This document shows, piece by piece, positions 1 to 7,205 of a stretch of 18,016 nt of DNA. The stretch spans positions 1-18,016 of the forward strand of contig JBEKZQ010000267.1 of assembly GCA_049509675.1 (NCBI GenBank). The letters run 5' to 3'. The stretch's first letter is position 1. Each line of letters begins with the position of its first letter. This DNA is from JBEKZQ01 sp049509675. GTDB taxonomy: Bacteria > Planctomycetota > Planctomycetia > Pirellulales > Thermoguttaceae. The notes under the pieces are model-generated. The model was not told the origin of the DNA, did no database searches, and worked only from the letters and a program-made list of their open reading frames with translations. Both the position numbers and the translations under genes were made by a program.

Positions 1-725
1 AGCTATCGGATCCAAACCCCACTGCCAGTCTGTCCAATCGGGCTATCGAAAATGACTCTGGTACGCGGCGGTAGCTTTGCGTTTCGATCGCACAACACCT
101 CTTTGGGTGTTGGCCTCGTTCGCGTGCTCCTGCTCAGTCCGTCCAGTTTGTAGCACATGCCCATTTGGACAGAACCTCAACCGTGTTCGGCGTCACACCC
201 CCTTTCTGTAAGAAACCAAGGAATTGCACGAACGCAGAACAGTATACGGCTGGCCGTGGCCCCGGTCAAGCGTCTTAAATCTCAATTCTGCTGCACGGCG
301 TCCGGCCTTGCCTATGCAAACACATCATCGGCGACCGCTTGGCTTCTGAACACATACTGTACGGCTACCTGCTTGCTAGGCATCGCGGCAAACCATAGAA
401 TCCAGGCGTTGACCGTAGTCTGGACGATCATTCCGGGCTCAGCAAAGGTGCGTGCATGTCGGCGTCAAGTGGCAAGGAAGATGCGGGCCATTGCCACGAG
501 GTCAGGCAACTACGACGCGAACGCGTCCTGCAGCCTGGCACCCTTCCGCGTGCCCGCTTTGTCGCTGATCTTTTCGAGATGGTCAGTCGCGAGTCGGCTC
601 GTCTTTGCTTTCAAGGGCACAATTTCCGTCTGCTGACGACTACTTCGCGTGGTGGTGTGGTATAAGCAAGAAGTATGGTTACTACTGCGTGCCGAGGCCC
701 GGTGCTTCGATAGATGGCCGCAACG
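1..725. other. Stretch with no supportable gene
   Basis: Short open frames exist here (for example 157-636 on the plus strand), but none has a recognisable domain, a convincing ribosome-binding site or the codon pattern of the neighbouring genes, and I read them as chance frames. Base composition looks more even than in the GC-rich core further right, as expected for acquired or decayed DNA next to the integrase module. The only structure I see is a 7-bp perfect hairpin at 93-112. A left end of the mobile element could lie here or outside the window; I found no copy of the tRNA-Asp 3' half in it. Confidence 0.5.
93..112. repeat. Small perfect hairpin
   Basis: CAACACC (93-99) and GGTGTTG (106-112) are perfect inverted repeats around a 6-nt loop. 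No T-run follows on either strand, so it is not a clear intrinsic terminator, and no adjacent gene gives it a role. Confidence 0.35.
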
Positions 726-1064
726 TCAGTAATACCCCTTGCCGCCCAGATCCTTTTTCTTCCGCCTTGGTGATGGCGGCGGCGGCGGTGAATTCTGACG
801 CCGTCGCTGAAAATCTTCCGCGTCCTGGCGGATGATCCGATAGCGGGGCCTGCCACCGCGCTTGGTTGCCGTGTCGGTTACGCGGAGTTCACCACTGTGA
901 ATCCAAGTGTAGATCTTGTCGGGATGAACCCCCATCTGCTTGGCAAGCTGCGGCGGTGTAAGCGTCCCGGACGCCTTATCTTCCGATTCACCGGCCGCGT
1001 TTTGACGCAGGGTATCGCTTGCGCCGTAAGTTTTTCGACTGCGACTCCAAAGACGTGAATGATG
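726..1064 (-). CDS. Excisionase-like helix-turn-helix protein, start unclear (possibly frameshifted from the upstream gene)
   Basis: The translated segment LTPPQLAKQMGVHPDKIYTW continues into IHSGELRV and GGRPRYRI. This is the winged HTH of the HTH_17/excisionase family: a recognition helix, then a basic wing ending in RPRYRI. Small proteins of this kind often accompany tyrosine recombinases in planctomycetes and are presumed to bind att or promoter DNA. The tail after RRRQ is Pro- and Lys-rich. The frame is open from 1064, just after a TGA, to 726, but its only ATG (935) lies inside the HTH and would delete the first helix; I see no in-frame GTG or TTG upstream. Either a rare start codon is used, or the domain is the C-terminus of the gene starting at 1531, joined across a -1 frame change near the A5 run at 1031-1035. 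The HTH identification is firm; the gene boundaries are not. Confidence 0.6.
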   Translation of the reverse strand, partial: HHSRLWSRSRKTYGASDTLRQNAAGESEDKASGTLTPPQLAKQMGVHPDKIYTWIHSGELRVTDTATKRGGRPRYRIIRQDAEDFQRRRQNSPPPPPSPRRKKKDLGGKGYY

Positions 1065-1531
1065 TCAGCCCCGGCCTGCTCCAGTCGTTCCAACGCTTTG
1101 TCTTCTTCGGACACGGTTCTTTGTGCCTGCTTGCCGGGCTTCTCGTCAGTTCGGCTCAACATGATGGCCTTCCGGTTGAAGGGCTTGCCGTCAAGCGGCC
1201 GAAGCATCTCGATGACCGTTTGCAATTGCCGCATGCACGCCTCCAGTAGATGCGGCTCGATAACCTTCAAACCAGCAGCAAGCGCGACGCTGACGGCTAG
1301 CCCCGGCGGTTTTGGCAAGATACGCTTGGGCAAAGCTCGCCCCTGAACTGGGGCAAAGTATCGGGCCAAGAGGTATTCGCCGCATCGCAGGACTTCCTCG
1401 AATGGAGCCAGCCGTCGTGCCTTCGCCGCGTCCAGGGCTCCTTGTACGTCGGCTGCGAGGCGCTCGACAAAACGATGGAACTCACGTATTACACGCGGAT
1501 TCGGGCCACTGTCGCCGTCAGCCTTGGCCAT
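878..1531 (-). CDS. Hypothetical protein of the integrase module; C-terminus probably out of frame
   Basis: I do not recognise the family. The first ~165 residues look like real coding sequence: mixed helical stretches such as FHRFVERLAADVQGALDAAK and EEVLRCGEYLLARYF, then a Lys/Glu/Gln-rich section (DEKPGKQAQR, SEEDKALERLEQ) and IIHVFGVAVEKL. From about residue 168 the sequence becomes arginine-rich and irregular. That stretch is the wrong-frame reading of the HTH domain encoded one frame away on the same strand. The true product therefore either ends early or continues into the HTH through a frame change, giving about 267 residues. The gene begins 94 bp downstream of the integrase stop and is probably co-transcribed with it. 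No transmembrane segment or signal peptide is evident. Confidence 0.55.
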   Translation of the reverse strand: MAKADGDSGPNPRVIREFHRFVERLAADVQGALDAAKARRLAPFEEVLRCGEYLLARYFAPVQGRALPKRILPKPPGLAVSVALAAGLKVIEPHLLEACMRQLQTVIEMLRPLDGKPFNRKAIMLSRTDEKPGKQAQRTVSEEDKALERLEQAGADIIHVFGVAVEKLTAQAIPCVKTRPVNRKIRRPGRLHRRSLPSRWGFIPTRSTLGFTVVNSA

Positions 1532-1625
1532 TGCTGCTTACCTTGGGGTCTTTTCCGTGTCGTGGCGCAATCCGATTATTCTACGGTTGTGCTTGGGTCT
1601 CGGCCACTGGTGGCTTTGCCGCCTT

Positions 1626-2852
1626 CTACTTCGTTGGCCTTTTCTCCACCGGCTCCGGCTGTGCCTTTGCTTCGTCCGTTCCGAAGAGCCACTGATGCAC
1701 GTGGTCCGTGACCGCCGTGAGGCGCCCGTCATCAACACCCTCGCGGTAAACCGCCGACATGTCGTCGCCAGCCTCGGCATGGCCCATGATGGCTCGCGTT
1801 GCAATCGGGTCGCGAGCAGCATCGCCGATTGTCTGGAAAGTGTGGCGGAGGCCATAGAACCCTAGTCCTTTGCGATAGATAGCCTGGTGTTCCCTTCCGC
1901 GCTTCACCTTTGTACTGCGGATTAGTTTACCAAACGCCTTGCTGAGGGTATTGTCGCTGGTGTCCTTCCTCCATCGCTGGCCGTACTTCGTTACGAACAC
2001 CAGCCCGGCATCTTCCTCGTCGATAGGCTTTGGTCGTTTCGCCAAGGACTCCTTGATCGCGGCTACGGTTTCAGGCCAGAGTGGAATCCGCCGCGGTACG
2101 CCCGTCTTAGGACGCGGATAGTTAACCCAGCCAGCGACTAGATCGACTGACTTCGTTGGGAGGGTTCCGCAATCTGAGGGGCCAAAGCCGCAGTTAATCC
2201 CCAGCAGAATCATCGCTTTCATGTGGAGCCCGGCCGCGGCCAGCAGCGATTTGACCTCGTCGGCCTGAAACATCCGCGGAGCGCGGGCGAACCTGGCCCT
2301 GCGTAGCGACTTTCGACTCGGCCGCCGAAATGCCTGACCGTAGCGGATGGGACGATCAATCAATGTTGCGTCGTAGGCGTATTTGAATAAGACTCGCACG
2401 CGCGTCACCTCGTTGCCCAGGGCGACAAGTCCGCGGGTGCGTGCGAGCTGTTTGCGCAAGCACTCAAAATCTTCGGGGGCGATGTCGCAGACCAACCGAT
2501 TACCCCCGAAAACATCGACCACCCGTTCGCAGGTCTTCTCATAATCCTGCAAGGTCCGTTCGACAATCTCGCGGGTGTCAACCAGGTGTCTTTTGGATAC
2601 CAGGAAGCGGCTGACCAGATCCTCAACCGTGATCCCCTCGGGATCCTCGCGGGGTTTCCGCCCGGCGTGCAAATCGCCAGCCTGCTTCTGGTAGAGCGTA
2701 AAGGCGTCTTGCCAATTATCCCAGGGACCGAAGTAGTGCAGTTTCCCCCTTATCTTCTTTGCCCATCTTCCCGTGGCATGGGCAAAAAGCGGGAAGTCAG
2801 GATAGGGTTTGGCGGGCTTGTCGGCCGATTTTTTTGTGGTAGACTTAGCCAT
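1626..2852 (-). CDS. Tyrosine site-specific recombinase (integrase)
   Basis: This 408-residue protein should catalyse insertion or excision of a mobile element. A basic, Lys-rich N-terminus is followed by an arm/core-binding region (about residues 75-180) and the catalytic domain (about 195-392). Visible catalytic features are Lys249 in PRPKTG, Arg336 and His337 in YGLRHTF, His358 in IMGHA, and the nucleophile Tyr369 in SAVYREG. The first catalytic arginine, normally in a TGLRxSEL-like box, is replaced: the aligned segment is NCGFGPSDCGTL, with Gly224 at the expected place. From memory, related planctomycete integrases carry similar GFG boxes, so this may be a family trait rather than damage. 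It is transcribed away from the tRNA-Asp gene, starts 114 bp from it, and leads a minus-strand group with the hypothetical protein and the HTH frame. No strong ribosome-binding site precedes the ATG. Confidence 0.9.
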   Translation of the reverse strand: MAKSTTKKSADKPAKPYPDFPLFAHATGRWAKKIRGKLHYFGPWDNWQDAFTLYQKQAGDLHAGRKPREDPEGITVEDLVSRFLVSKRHLVDTREIVERTLQDYEKTCERVVDVFGGNRLVCDIAPEDFECLRKQLARTRGLVALGNEVTRVRVLFKYAYDATLIDRPIRYGQAFRRPSRKSLRRARFARAPRMFQADEVKSLLAAAGLHMKAMILLGINCGFGPSDCGTLPTKSVDLVAGWVNYPRPKTGVPRRIPLWPETVAAIKESLAKRPKPIDEEDAGLVFVTKYGQRWRKDTSDNTLSKAFGKLIRSTKVKRGREHQAIYRKGLGFYGLRHTFQTIGDAARDPIATRAIMGHAEAGDDMSAVYREGVDDGRLTAVTDHVHQWLFGTDEAKAQPEPVEKRPTK

Positions 2853-2890
2853 ACTACGACTCGCGGATCGTCTGGTAAGATGGGTAGACA

Positions 2891-2914
2891 GGTGTCAGAT
2901 CGGGTGTCATGACC
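2891..2914. promoter_or_regulatory. Paired GGTGTCA repeats upstream of the integrase
   Basis: GGTGTCA occurs at 2891-2897 and 2903-2909, start-to-start 12 bp; the second copy overlaps the 8-bp palindrome GTCATGAC (2906-2913). The pair lies between the integrase start (2852) and the tRNA gene (2967). Closely spaced direct repeats here could be integrase arm-type sites or an operator, but nothing in the sequence decides this. Confidence 0.3.
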
Positions 2915-2966
2915 ATTTTACCGCCGACAAGATGCTGGTCAATAAGTAGTTGCAGAATAACAACTT

Positions 2967-3040
<74 letters not shown>

Positions 3041-3051
3041 CTAGCGTAAGT

Positions 3052-3090
3052 GAAAGCCTTGCAATCGGTTGCGGTTGCGGGGCTTTCTTC
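3052..3090 (+). terminator. Possible terminator after tRNA-Asp
   Basis: GAAAGCC (3052-3058) pairs with GGCTTTC (3081-3087) around a 22-nt loop that contains a nested GCAA/TTGC stem, followed by TTCTTCGTTT. It lies 11 nt after the tRNA and fits a weak intrinsic terminator. The same bases encode the tail of the recombinase remnant on the other strand. Confidence 0.4.
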
Positions 3091-3360
3091 GTTTCCGGCC
3101 GATTCCGGGCCATTGTTGCTAGGAGTGTTGCCAGCGGGCGGGCTGTTGCTTGCCGCCGGCTTGTGGTTCGCCCATAGCTCATCGGCCATTTCGTCAACGT
3201 CCAAATCGACGTAGTACCCCATCGTTGTTTGAATGCTGGCATGGCGCATCAGCTCTTGAATAATCGCCGGAGCAACCCGCCGGGCCCAACGGGTTGCAAA
3301 GGCCCTTCGCAGGTCGTGCGCGCTTGCCGTCTTCCGGTCAACCGCGTTGACGAGCGCTCC

Positions 3361-3909
3361 AGCCTTCACAAATGCCGGGTCCACCATGCCGGGCACGTTA
3401 TGGGCCAGGATCAGTCCGCCCGGCCGTATCAGGGGCAGCAGCTTCTTGAAATAGTCCAGGTATCCCTACTTGCCCGCGTCGATGAATGCCAGGTCGATCG
3501 GTCCCTTCAGCCCGGACACCGTCTTGTGCGCGTCGCCTTCTACGATGGTGACCAACTCGCCAACGCCGGCAATCGCAAAATTCTTCCGGGCGAGGGCCGC
3601 CGCGTCCGGGTCGATCTCGTGCGTGATCAGCCTTCCGCCGGTCTTCCGCAACGCCAGTCCGAACCAGATGGCTGAAATGCCGTTGGAGGTGCCGATTTCT
3701 TGAACCAGCTTGCCCTCCAACTTAAGCAATACCCCATTACACTCCCCCCAGGGAGTGTAATTGAAACTCTGGACCACGCCCGCGAGCGACTCGGGCATAG
3801 GTGTTCCCGAGACCGGCGGAATCGGTTTTTCCGCGGCGACACCCATCCGCGGCAAGAGCGTGGCGACTGCCAAGAGCGCCAGAGCCACCGAACCTAAGAC
3901 AGTTCTCAT
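3361..3909 (-). pseudogene. Secreted class I O-methyltransferase, disrupted
   Basis: The N-terminus MRTVLGSVALALLAVATLLP followed by a VAA site is a probable signal peptide. The SAM-binding fold follows: motif I VQEIGTSNGISAIWFGLAL (about residues 69-87), acidic loop HEIDPD (97-102), VEGDA (123-127) and DLAFIDAGK (139-147), as in the COMT-like Methyltransf_3/24 families. A TAG stop (3466-3468) falls where DAGK-x-GY is expected; the same frame then continues correctly as GYLDYFKKLLPLIRPGGLIL and NVPGMVDPAFVKA. After that the sequence switches to recombinase. The gene has thus suffered both a nonsense change (GAG or CAG to TAG is the simplest route) and loss of its C-terminus. It diverges from the NfeD cluster; its start is 63 bp from the NfeD start. 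The natural substrate cannot be read from the sequence. Confidence 0.85.
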
Positions 3910-3924
3910 TTATACCCCCCCGAA

Positions 3925-3952
3925 TTGACGCCATAGGCGGCAGTTCTATAAT
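3925..3952 (+). promoter_or_regulatory. Sigma-70-type promoter for the NfeD-FloA cluster
   Basis: TTGACG (3925-3930) and a perfect TATAAT (3947-3952) are separated by 16 bp. Transcription would start near 3959-3960, leaving a leader of about 14 nt with Shine-Dalgarno GAGGGA (3960-3965) before ATG 3973. It lies in the 63-bp gap between the divergent methyltransferase remnant and the NfeD gene. Confidence 0.7.
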
Positions 3953-3972
3953 CAGGTATGAGGGAAGTTGTC

Positions 3973-6219
3973 ATGTTGAAGAATCGGGGGAATCACTCTT
4001 TTGGCGTAGCGTGCCGCGCACTACTGGCCACGGCGGTGATTGCGGTGGGGGGCGTGCTCGGCCCGGCAACTCTGGTTGCCGCGGCGGCCCGGGCCGAGGC
4101 CGACGCGCCGCCCCGCGCTGCGCCCGAGGCGGTCCGCGCGGCGCGGGTCGGCCATTGGCTGCGCATTTCGCTGCCCATCGACGACTCGACCGCCCAGCAC
4201 GTGCGGCAACTTGTCCGCCGCACGTTGTCGGGGAACCAGCCGGGGCGGCCGGTGTTCATCTTCGAGTTTGACATCCCGGCCGACGGCCCGGAGTTCGGAC
4301 ACGGCACGCAGTTCGGCGACGCCTACAAGCTGGCCGATTTCCTTGCCGGCGGCGCGCTAAACGCCGCCACCACCGTGGCCTACATACCGAAGTCGATCAA
4401 AGGACATGCCGTGCTGGCGGCCTTGGCCTGCGATGAGGTCGTCATGGCCGAAGGCGCCACGATCGGCGAGGCCGGCATTGACGAAGAGGACGGCATTACG
4501 CCGACGCTCAAGAGCGCCTATCGCGACATTGCCAGCCGCCATCGCCACGTGCCGGTGGAAGTGGCCTTGGGCCTGCTGGACAAGGGCCGCGAGGTGCTGC
4601 TGGTGCGGACCGACGCCGGCACCGATTTCGTTAGCAGCCCCGGCCTGGAGGAACTGAAGAAGGATCACCCCATCCAGTCGCAGGAAGTTTGGAAGGCGGC
4701 CGGCGCGCCGGGACAATTCTCCGCTGCCGAAGGCCGGAAGTTGGGCTTCGTCAGCGCCCTGGCTGCCGACCGCCGCGAGGTGGCCCGGGCATTGGAGTTG
4801 AGCTTCTCGGCCGCGGAGGCCGGGGCCGCGCCCGGCGGCCAATGGCACGCCATCAGCGTGGAGATCAAGGGGCCCATGACCGCCGAGAAGGCGACCCAGG
4901 CGGAACGCTCGATCAAGGAACAGATCGGCCACGGCGTGAACTTCATCTGCCTGTGGTTGGACACCCAAGGCGGCTCGCCCGTCGATAGCCTGGAGTTGGC
5001 CAATTATCTGGCCGCCCTGGATCCCGGCGCGGTCCGCACCGTGGCCTATATCCCCCGCGAGGCCCGCGGCGACGCCGCCCTGATCGCCCTGGCCTGCGAC
5101 CAGATCGTCATGCACCCCCGCGCCGTGCTGGGCGGCGACGGCGCGCACGCCATGACGATGGAAGAGATCGCCGGCGGCAAGCAGGTGGTGCGCGACGAGT
5201 TGGCCCCGCGCAAGATGCGAAGCTGGTCGTTGTGGGCCGCCATGGTCGATCCGCAACTGGAAATCTTTTGTTGCACCCGACTGGGCGACGTGGAGTACTT
5301 CTGCGATGAAGAACTCGCCCGCGAGCAGCCCAAGCCTCGCGCGGGCCAGGCGCCGCTGCCCTGGGTGAAAGGCGAGCGGATTCATGCGGCCGGCGGCACG
5401 CTGCGCCTGCGGGGCGACAAGGCGGCCGAGTACCGGCTGGCCAGCCAGGTCGTCGACAGTTTCCTGCAGTTCAAGAAGTTCTACGGCCTGGAGAACGACC
5501 CCTCGCTGATCGAACCCGGCTGGGCCGACGTGCTGATCGACGCCTTGCGGTCGCAGGCCGTGGGCATCCTGTTGCTGGTGATCGGCGGCGCGGCGCTGTA
5601 CGTCGAATTGCACGCGCCGGGCACGGGCATCGGCGGCTTCGTGGCGGCCATCTGTTTTCTATTGTTCTTCTGGGGCCGCTTCCTGGGCGGAACCGCCGGC
5701 TGGCTGGAAGTCAGCCTGTTCCTCACCGGCATCGTCTGCCTGCTGCTGGAGATCTTCGTCGTGCCGGGCTCAGGCATTTTGGGCCTGGGCGGCGGGGCGC
5801 TGGTGCTGGTGTCGTTGGTCCTGGCCAGCCAAACGTTCGTCTGGCCGCGAAATGAATACCAATATGCCCAGATGCAACAGTCGCTGCTGACCGTGGCCGG
5901 GGCCGCGGCGGGCCTGATCGGGGCGGTGGTCATGCTCCGCCGCTGGCTGCCGCGCGCGCCGGTGCTGGGCCATCTCTTTCTGCAGCCGCCCGAGGGCGCG
6001 GAGGCCGAAACCATTCAGCGCCGCGAGATGCTCGTCGACCTGCACGCGCTGGCCGGCGCCCACGGCATGACGACCACGCCCTTGGGGCCCGGCGGCAAAG
6101 CCCGCTTCGGCAACACCCTGGTTGACGTGATGGCCGAAGGCGAGTTCATTCCCCGCAACTCGCCCGTCGTGGTTGTCGAAGTGCATGGCAATCGCGTCGT
6201 GGTGCGGAGTAGTGGATAA
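3973..6219 (+). CDS. NfeD-family membrane protein with two ClpP/SppA-like domains (likely pseudo-protease)
   Basis: The start at 3973 is chosen over ATG 3958 because GAGGGA lies 7 nt before it and the promoter places the mRNA 5' end near 3959. The product has 748 residues. A hydrophobic signal or anchor (about 10-40) is followed by two ClpP-class crotonase-fold repeats: about 60-275, containing VAYIPKSIKGHAVLAALACD, and about 290-440, containing VAYIPREARGDAALIALACD. About five membrane segments follow (between ~523 and ~656), then a C-terminal NfeD OB-fold strand region ending VVVVEVHGNRVVVRSSG. In active NfeD/SppA proteases a serine lies about ten residues before the ACD-like aspartate; both repeats have glycine there (about 144 and 366). 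NfeD proteins partner stomatin/flotillin proteins at the membrane, and floA lies two genes downstream. I infer a scaffold or regulator role rather than proteolysis. Confidence 0.9.
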   Translation: MLKNRGNHSFGVACRALLATAVIAVGGVLGPATLVAAAARAEADAPPRAAPEAVRAARVGHWLRISLPIDDSTAQHVRQLVRRTLSGNQPGRPVFIFEFDIPADGPEFGHGTQFGDAYKLADFLAGGALNAATTVAYIPKSIKGHAVLAALACDEVVMAEGATIGEAGIDEEDGITPTLKSAYRDIASRHRHVPVEVALGLLDKGREVLLVRTDAGTDFVSSPGLEELKKDHPIQSQEVWKAAGAPGQFSAAEGRKLGFVSALAADRREVARALELSFSAAEAGAAPGGQWHAISVEIKGPMTAEKATQAERSIKEQIGHGVNFICLWLDTQGGSPVDSLELANYLAALDPGAVRTVAYIPREARGDAALIALACDQIVMHPRAVLGGDGAHAMTMEEIAGGKQVVRDELAPRKMRSWSLWAAMVDPQLEIFCCTRLGDVEYFCDEELAREQPKPRAGQAPLPWVKGERIHAAGGTLRLRGDKAAEYRLASQVVDSFLQFKKFYGLENDPSLIEPGWADVLIDALRSQAVGILLLVIGGAALYVELHAPGTGIGGFVAAICFLLFFWGRFLGGTAGWLEVSLFLTGIVCLLLEIFVVPGSGILGLGGGALVLVSLVLASQTFVWPRNEYQYAQMQQSLLTVAGAAAGLIGAVVMLRRWLPRAPVLGHLFLQPPEGAEAETIQRREMLVDLHALAGAHGMTTTPLGPGGKARFGNTLVDVMAEGEFIPRNSPVVVVEVHGNRVVVRSSG

Positions 6220-6564
6220 CAGGGGATGGGTATAGACAGGGGGACAACGGCAAAGTCCGGGGTCTGGTCCATTTTTCGGCGAAGAGACATTGCTTCCTGG
6301 TACAACCGTCGTCCGAAAACATGGACCCGGGTACCCTCCGGGTGCCCTTGCGTCAGACTTTGCAGCTCTCCTGGTATAGACAGGGGGGAGTTGAGTAGCG
6401 GCGGAGCTTGCGTTAGGCTTAGTAGGATGGATCGAGAAACAACTTCCGCATTTTGCCGAAGAGCCTTTGCCGCACGCTAGCCCGAAGCGTAAGCGAGGGC
6501 AGGCGTTGTCGGTCCCTCGCTTGCGCTTCGGGCTAGTCTTGCCCGCCAGCTTTGAGGTACGTCG
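6220..6564. repeat. Repeat-rich spacer between the two nfeD genes
   Basis: No gene is apparent in this 345-bp gap. It holds two copies of GGTATAGACAGGGGG (6229-6243 and 6373-6387), a short hairpin around ACCCGG/CCGGGT near 6325-6343, and the long palindrome listed separately. Two related stretches, CATTTTTCGGCGAAGAGAC (near 6270) and CATTTTGCCGAAGAGCC (near 6450), suggest a duplicated or REP-like element. Such clusters are typical of short palindromic mobile repeats inserted between genes. Whether transcription from the promoter at 3925 passes through is unknown. Confidence 0.6.
6477..6536. repeat. Long imperfect palindrome (23-bp arms)
   Basis: Left arm 6477-6499 begins CTAGCCCGAAGCG and right arm 6514-6536 is its reverse complement with a single T:G mismatch; the loop is 14 nt. 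There is no T-run, so it looks like a dispersed REP-type intergenic repeat rather than an intrinsic terminator, though it could attenuate transcription or stabilise mRNA. It ends 28 bp before the second nfeD gene. Confidence 0.8.
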
Positions 6565-7161
6565 ATGGAACCGTGGATTTGGGCCGTTTTGCTGCTGATG
6601 CTGGGCCTCGGCCTGGCCGTGCTGGAGGTGTTTTTCACCTCGGCCGGCGTGCTGGCCTTCCTTTCCGCCGCCGCCATGCTGGCCGCCATCATCATGGGTT
6701 TCCAGCAGGGCGCGGGAACCGGATTGGCGATCCTGGCCTCGGCCGTGATCGGCCTGCCGCTGATCGTGATCCTGGCATTTCGCTGGTGGCCCAAGACCGC
6801 GATGGGCAGGCAAGTGCTGCTGATGGTGCCCAAGGCCGAGGATGTGCTGCCTGACGACCCCCAGCGGCTGCATCTGAAAAGTATGGTGGGCAAGACCGGC
6901 CGGGCGAAGTGCAAGATGCTGCCCGGCGGGGTGGTGGTCGTCGACGGCCGCAGCCTGGAAGCGGTCAGCGAAGGGATGGCGATCGAGACCGGTCAGGCGG
7001 TGCGAATTATCAAGGTACAGGCCAACCGGGTGGTGGTACGACTGGTCGAGGACGAGACGCCCGTGGCGTCAGCCGAGAACCCCCTGGAACGCCCCATCGA
7101 CTCGATTGCCGCCGACCCCTTCTCCGAGCCCCCGCTTGACAACCGCTCCAAGAAGGATTAG
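6565..7161 (+). CDS. Short NfeD-family membrane protein
   Basis: The 198-residue product has the NfeD1b layout: three hydrophobic helices (about 5-25, 28-46 and 50-73), a cytosolic linker containing WWPKTAMGRQ, and an OB-fold domain (about 105-165) with SMVGKTGRAKCKMLPGG and AVRIIKVQANRVVVRLVED. An acidic, Pro-rich tail ends in DNRSKKD. NfeD proteins of this length lack the protease domain and are usually encoded beside flotillin or stomatin genes; FloA follows directly. GAGG about 7 nt before ATG 6565 supports the start. It is presumably co-transcribed with floA, because its stop is only 2 nt before an alternative floA start and 44 nt before the preferred one. Confidence 0.88.
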   Translation: MEPWIWAVLLLMLGLGLAVLEVFFTSAGVLAFLSAAAMLAAIIMGFQQGAGTGLAILASAVIGLPLIVILAFRWWPKTAMGRQVLLMVPKAEDVLPDDPQRLHLKSMVGKTGRAKCKMLPGGVVVVDGRSLEAVSEGMAIETGQAVRIIKVQANRVVVRLVEDETPVASAENPLERPIDSIAADPFSEPPLDNRSKKD

Positions 7162-7205
7162 GCATGGGCTTGCGTGAGTTCCAGCTACTTTTCGAGGAGA
7201 TCATC

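Noticed and set aside
157..665. Two overlapping plus-strand frames of 159 and 69 codons
   Set aside because: No recognisable domain, irregular composition and no convincing ribosome-binding site; read as chance frames.
3958..3972. ATG 3958 as the NfeD start
   Set aside because: It lies at or before the predicted transcription start and has no Shine-Dalgarno; ATG 3973 has both supports.
4357..5613. Long 418-codon frame antisense to the NfeD gene
   Set aside because: Its His/Gln/Gly-rich composition is the typical mirror of a GC-rich gene; the plus-strand frame has clear NfeD domains.
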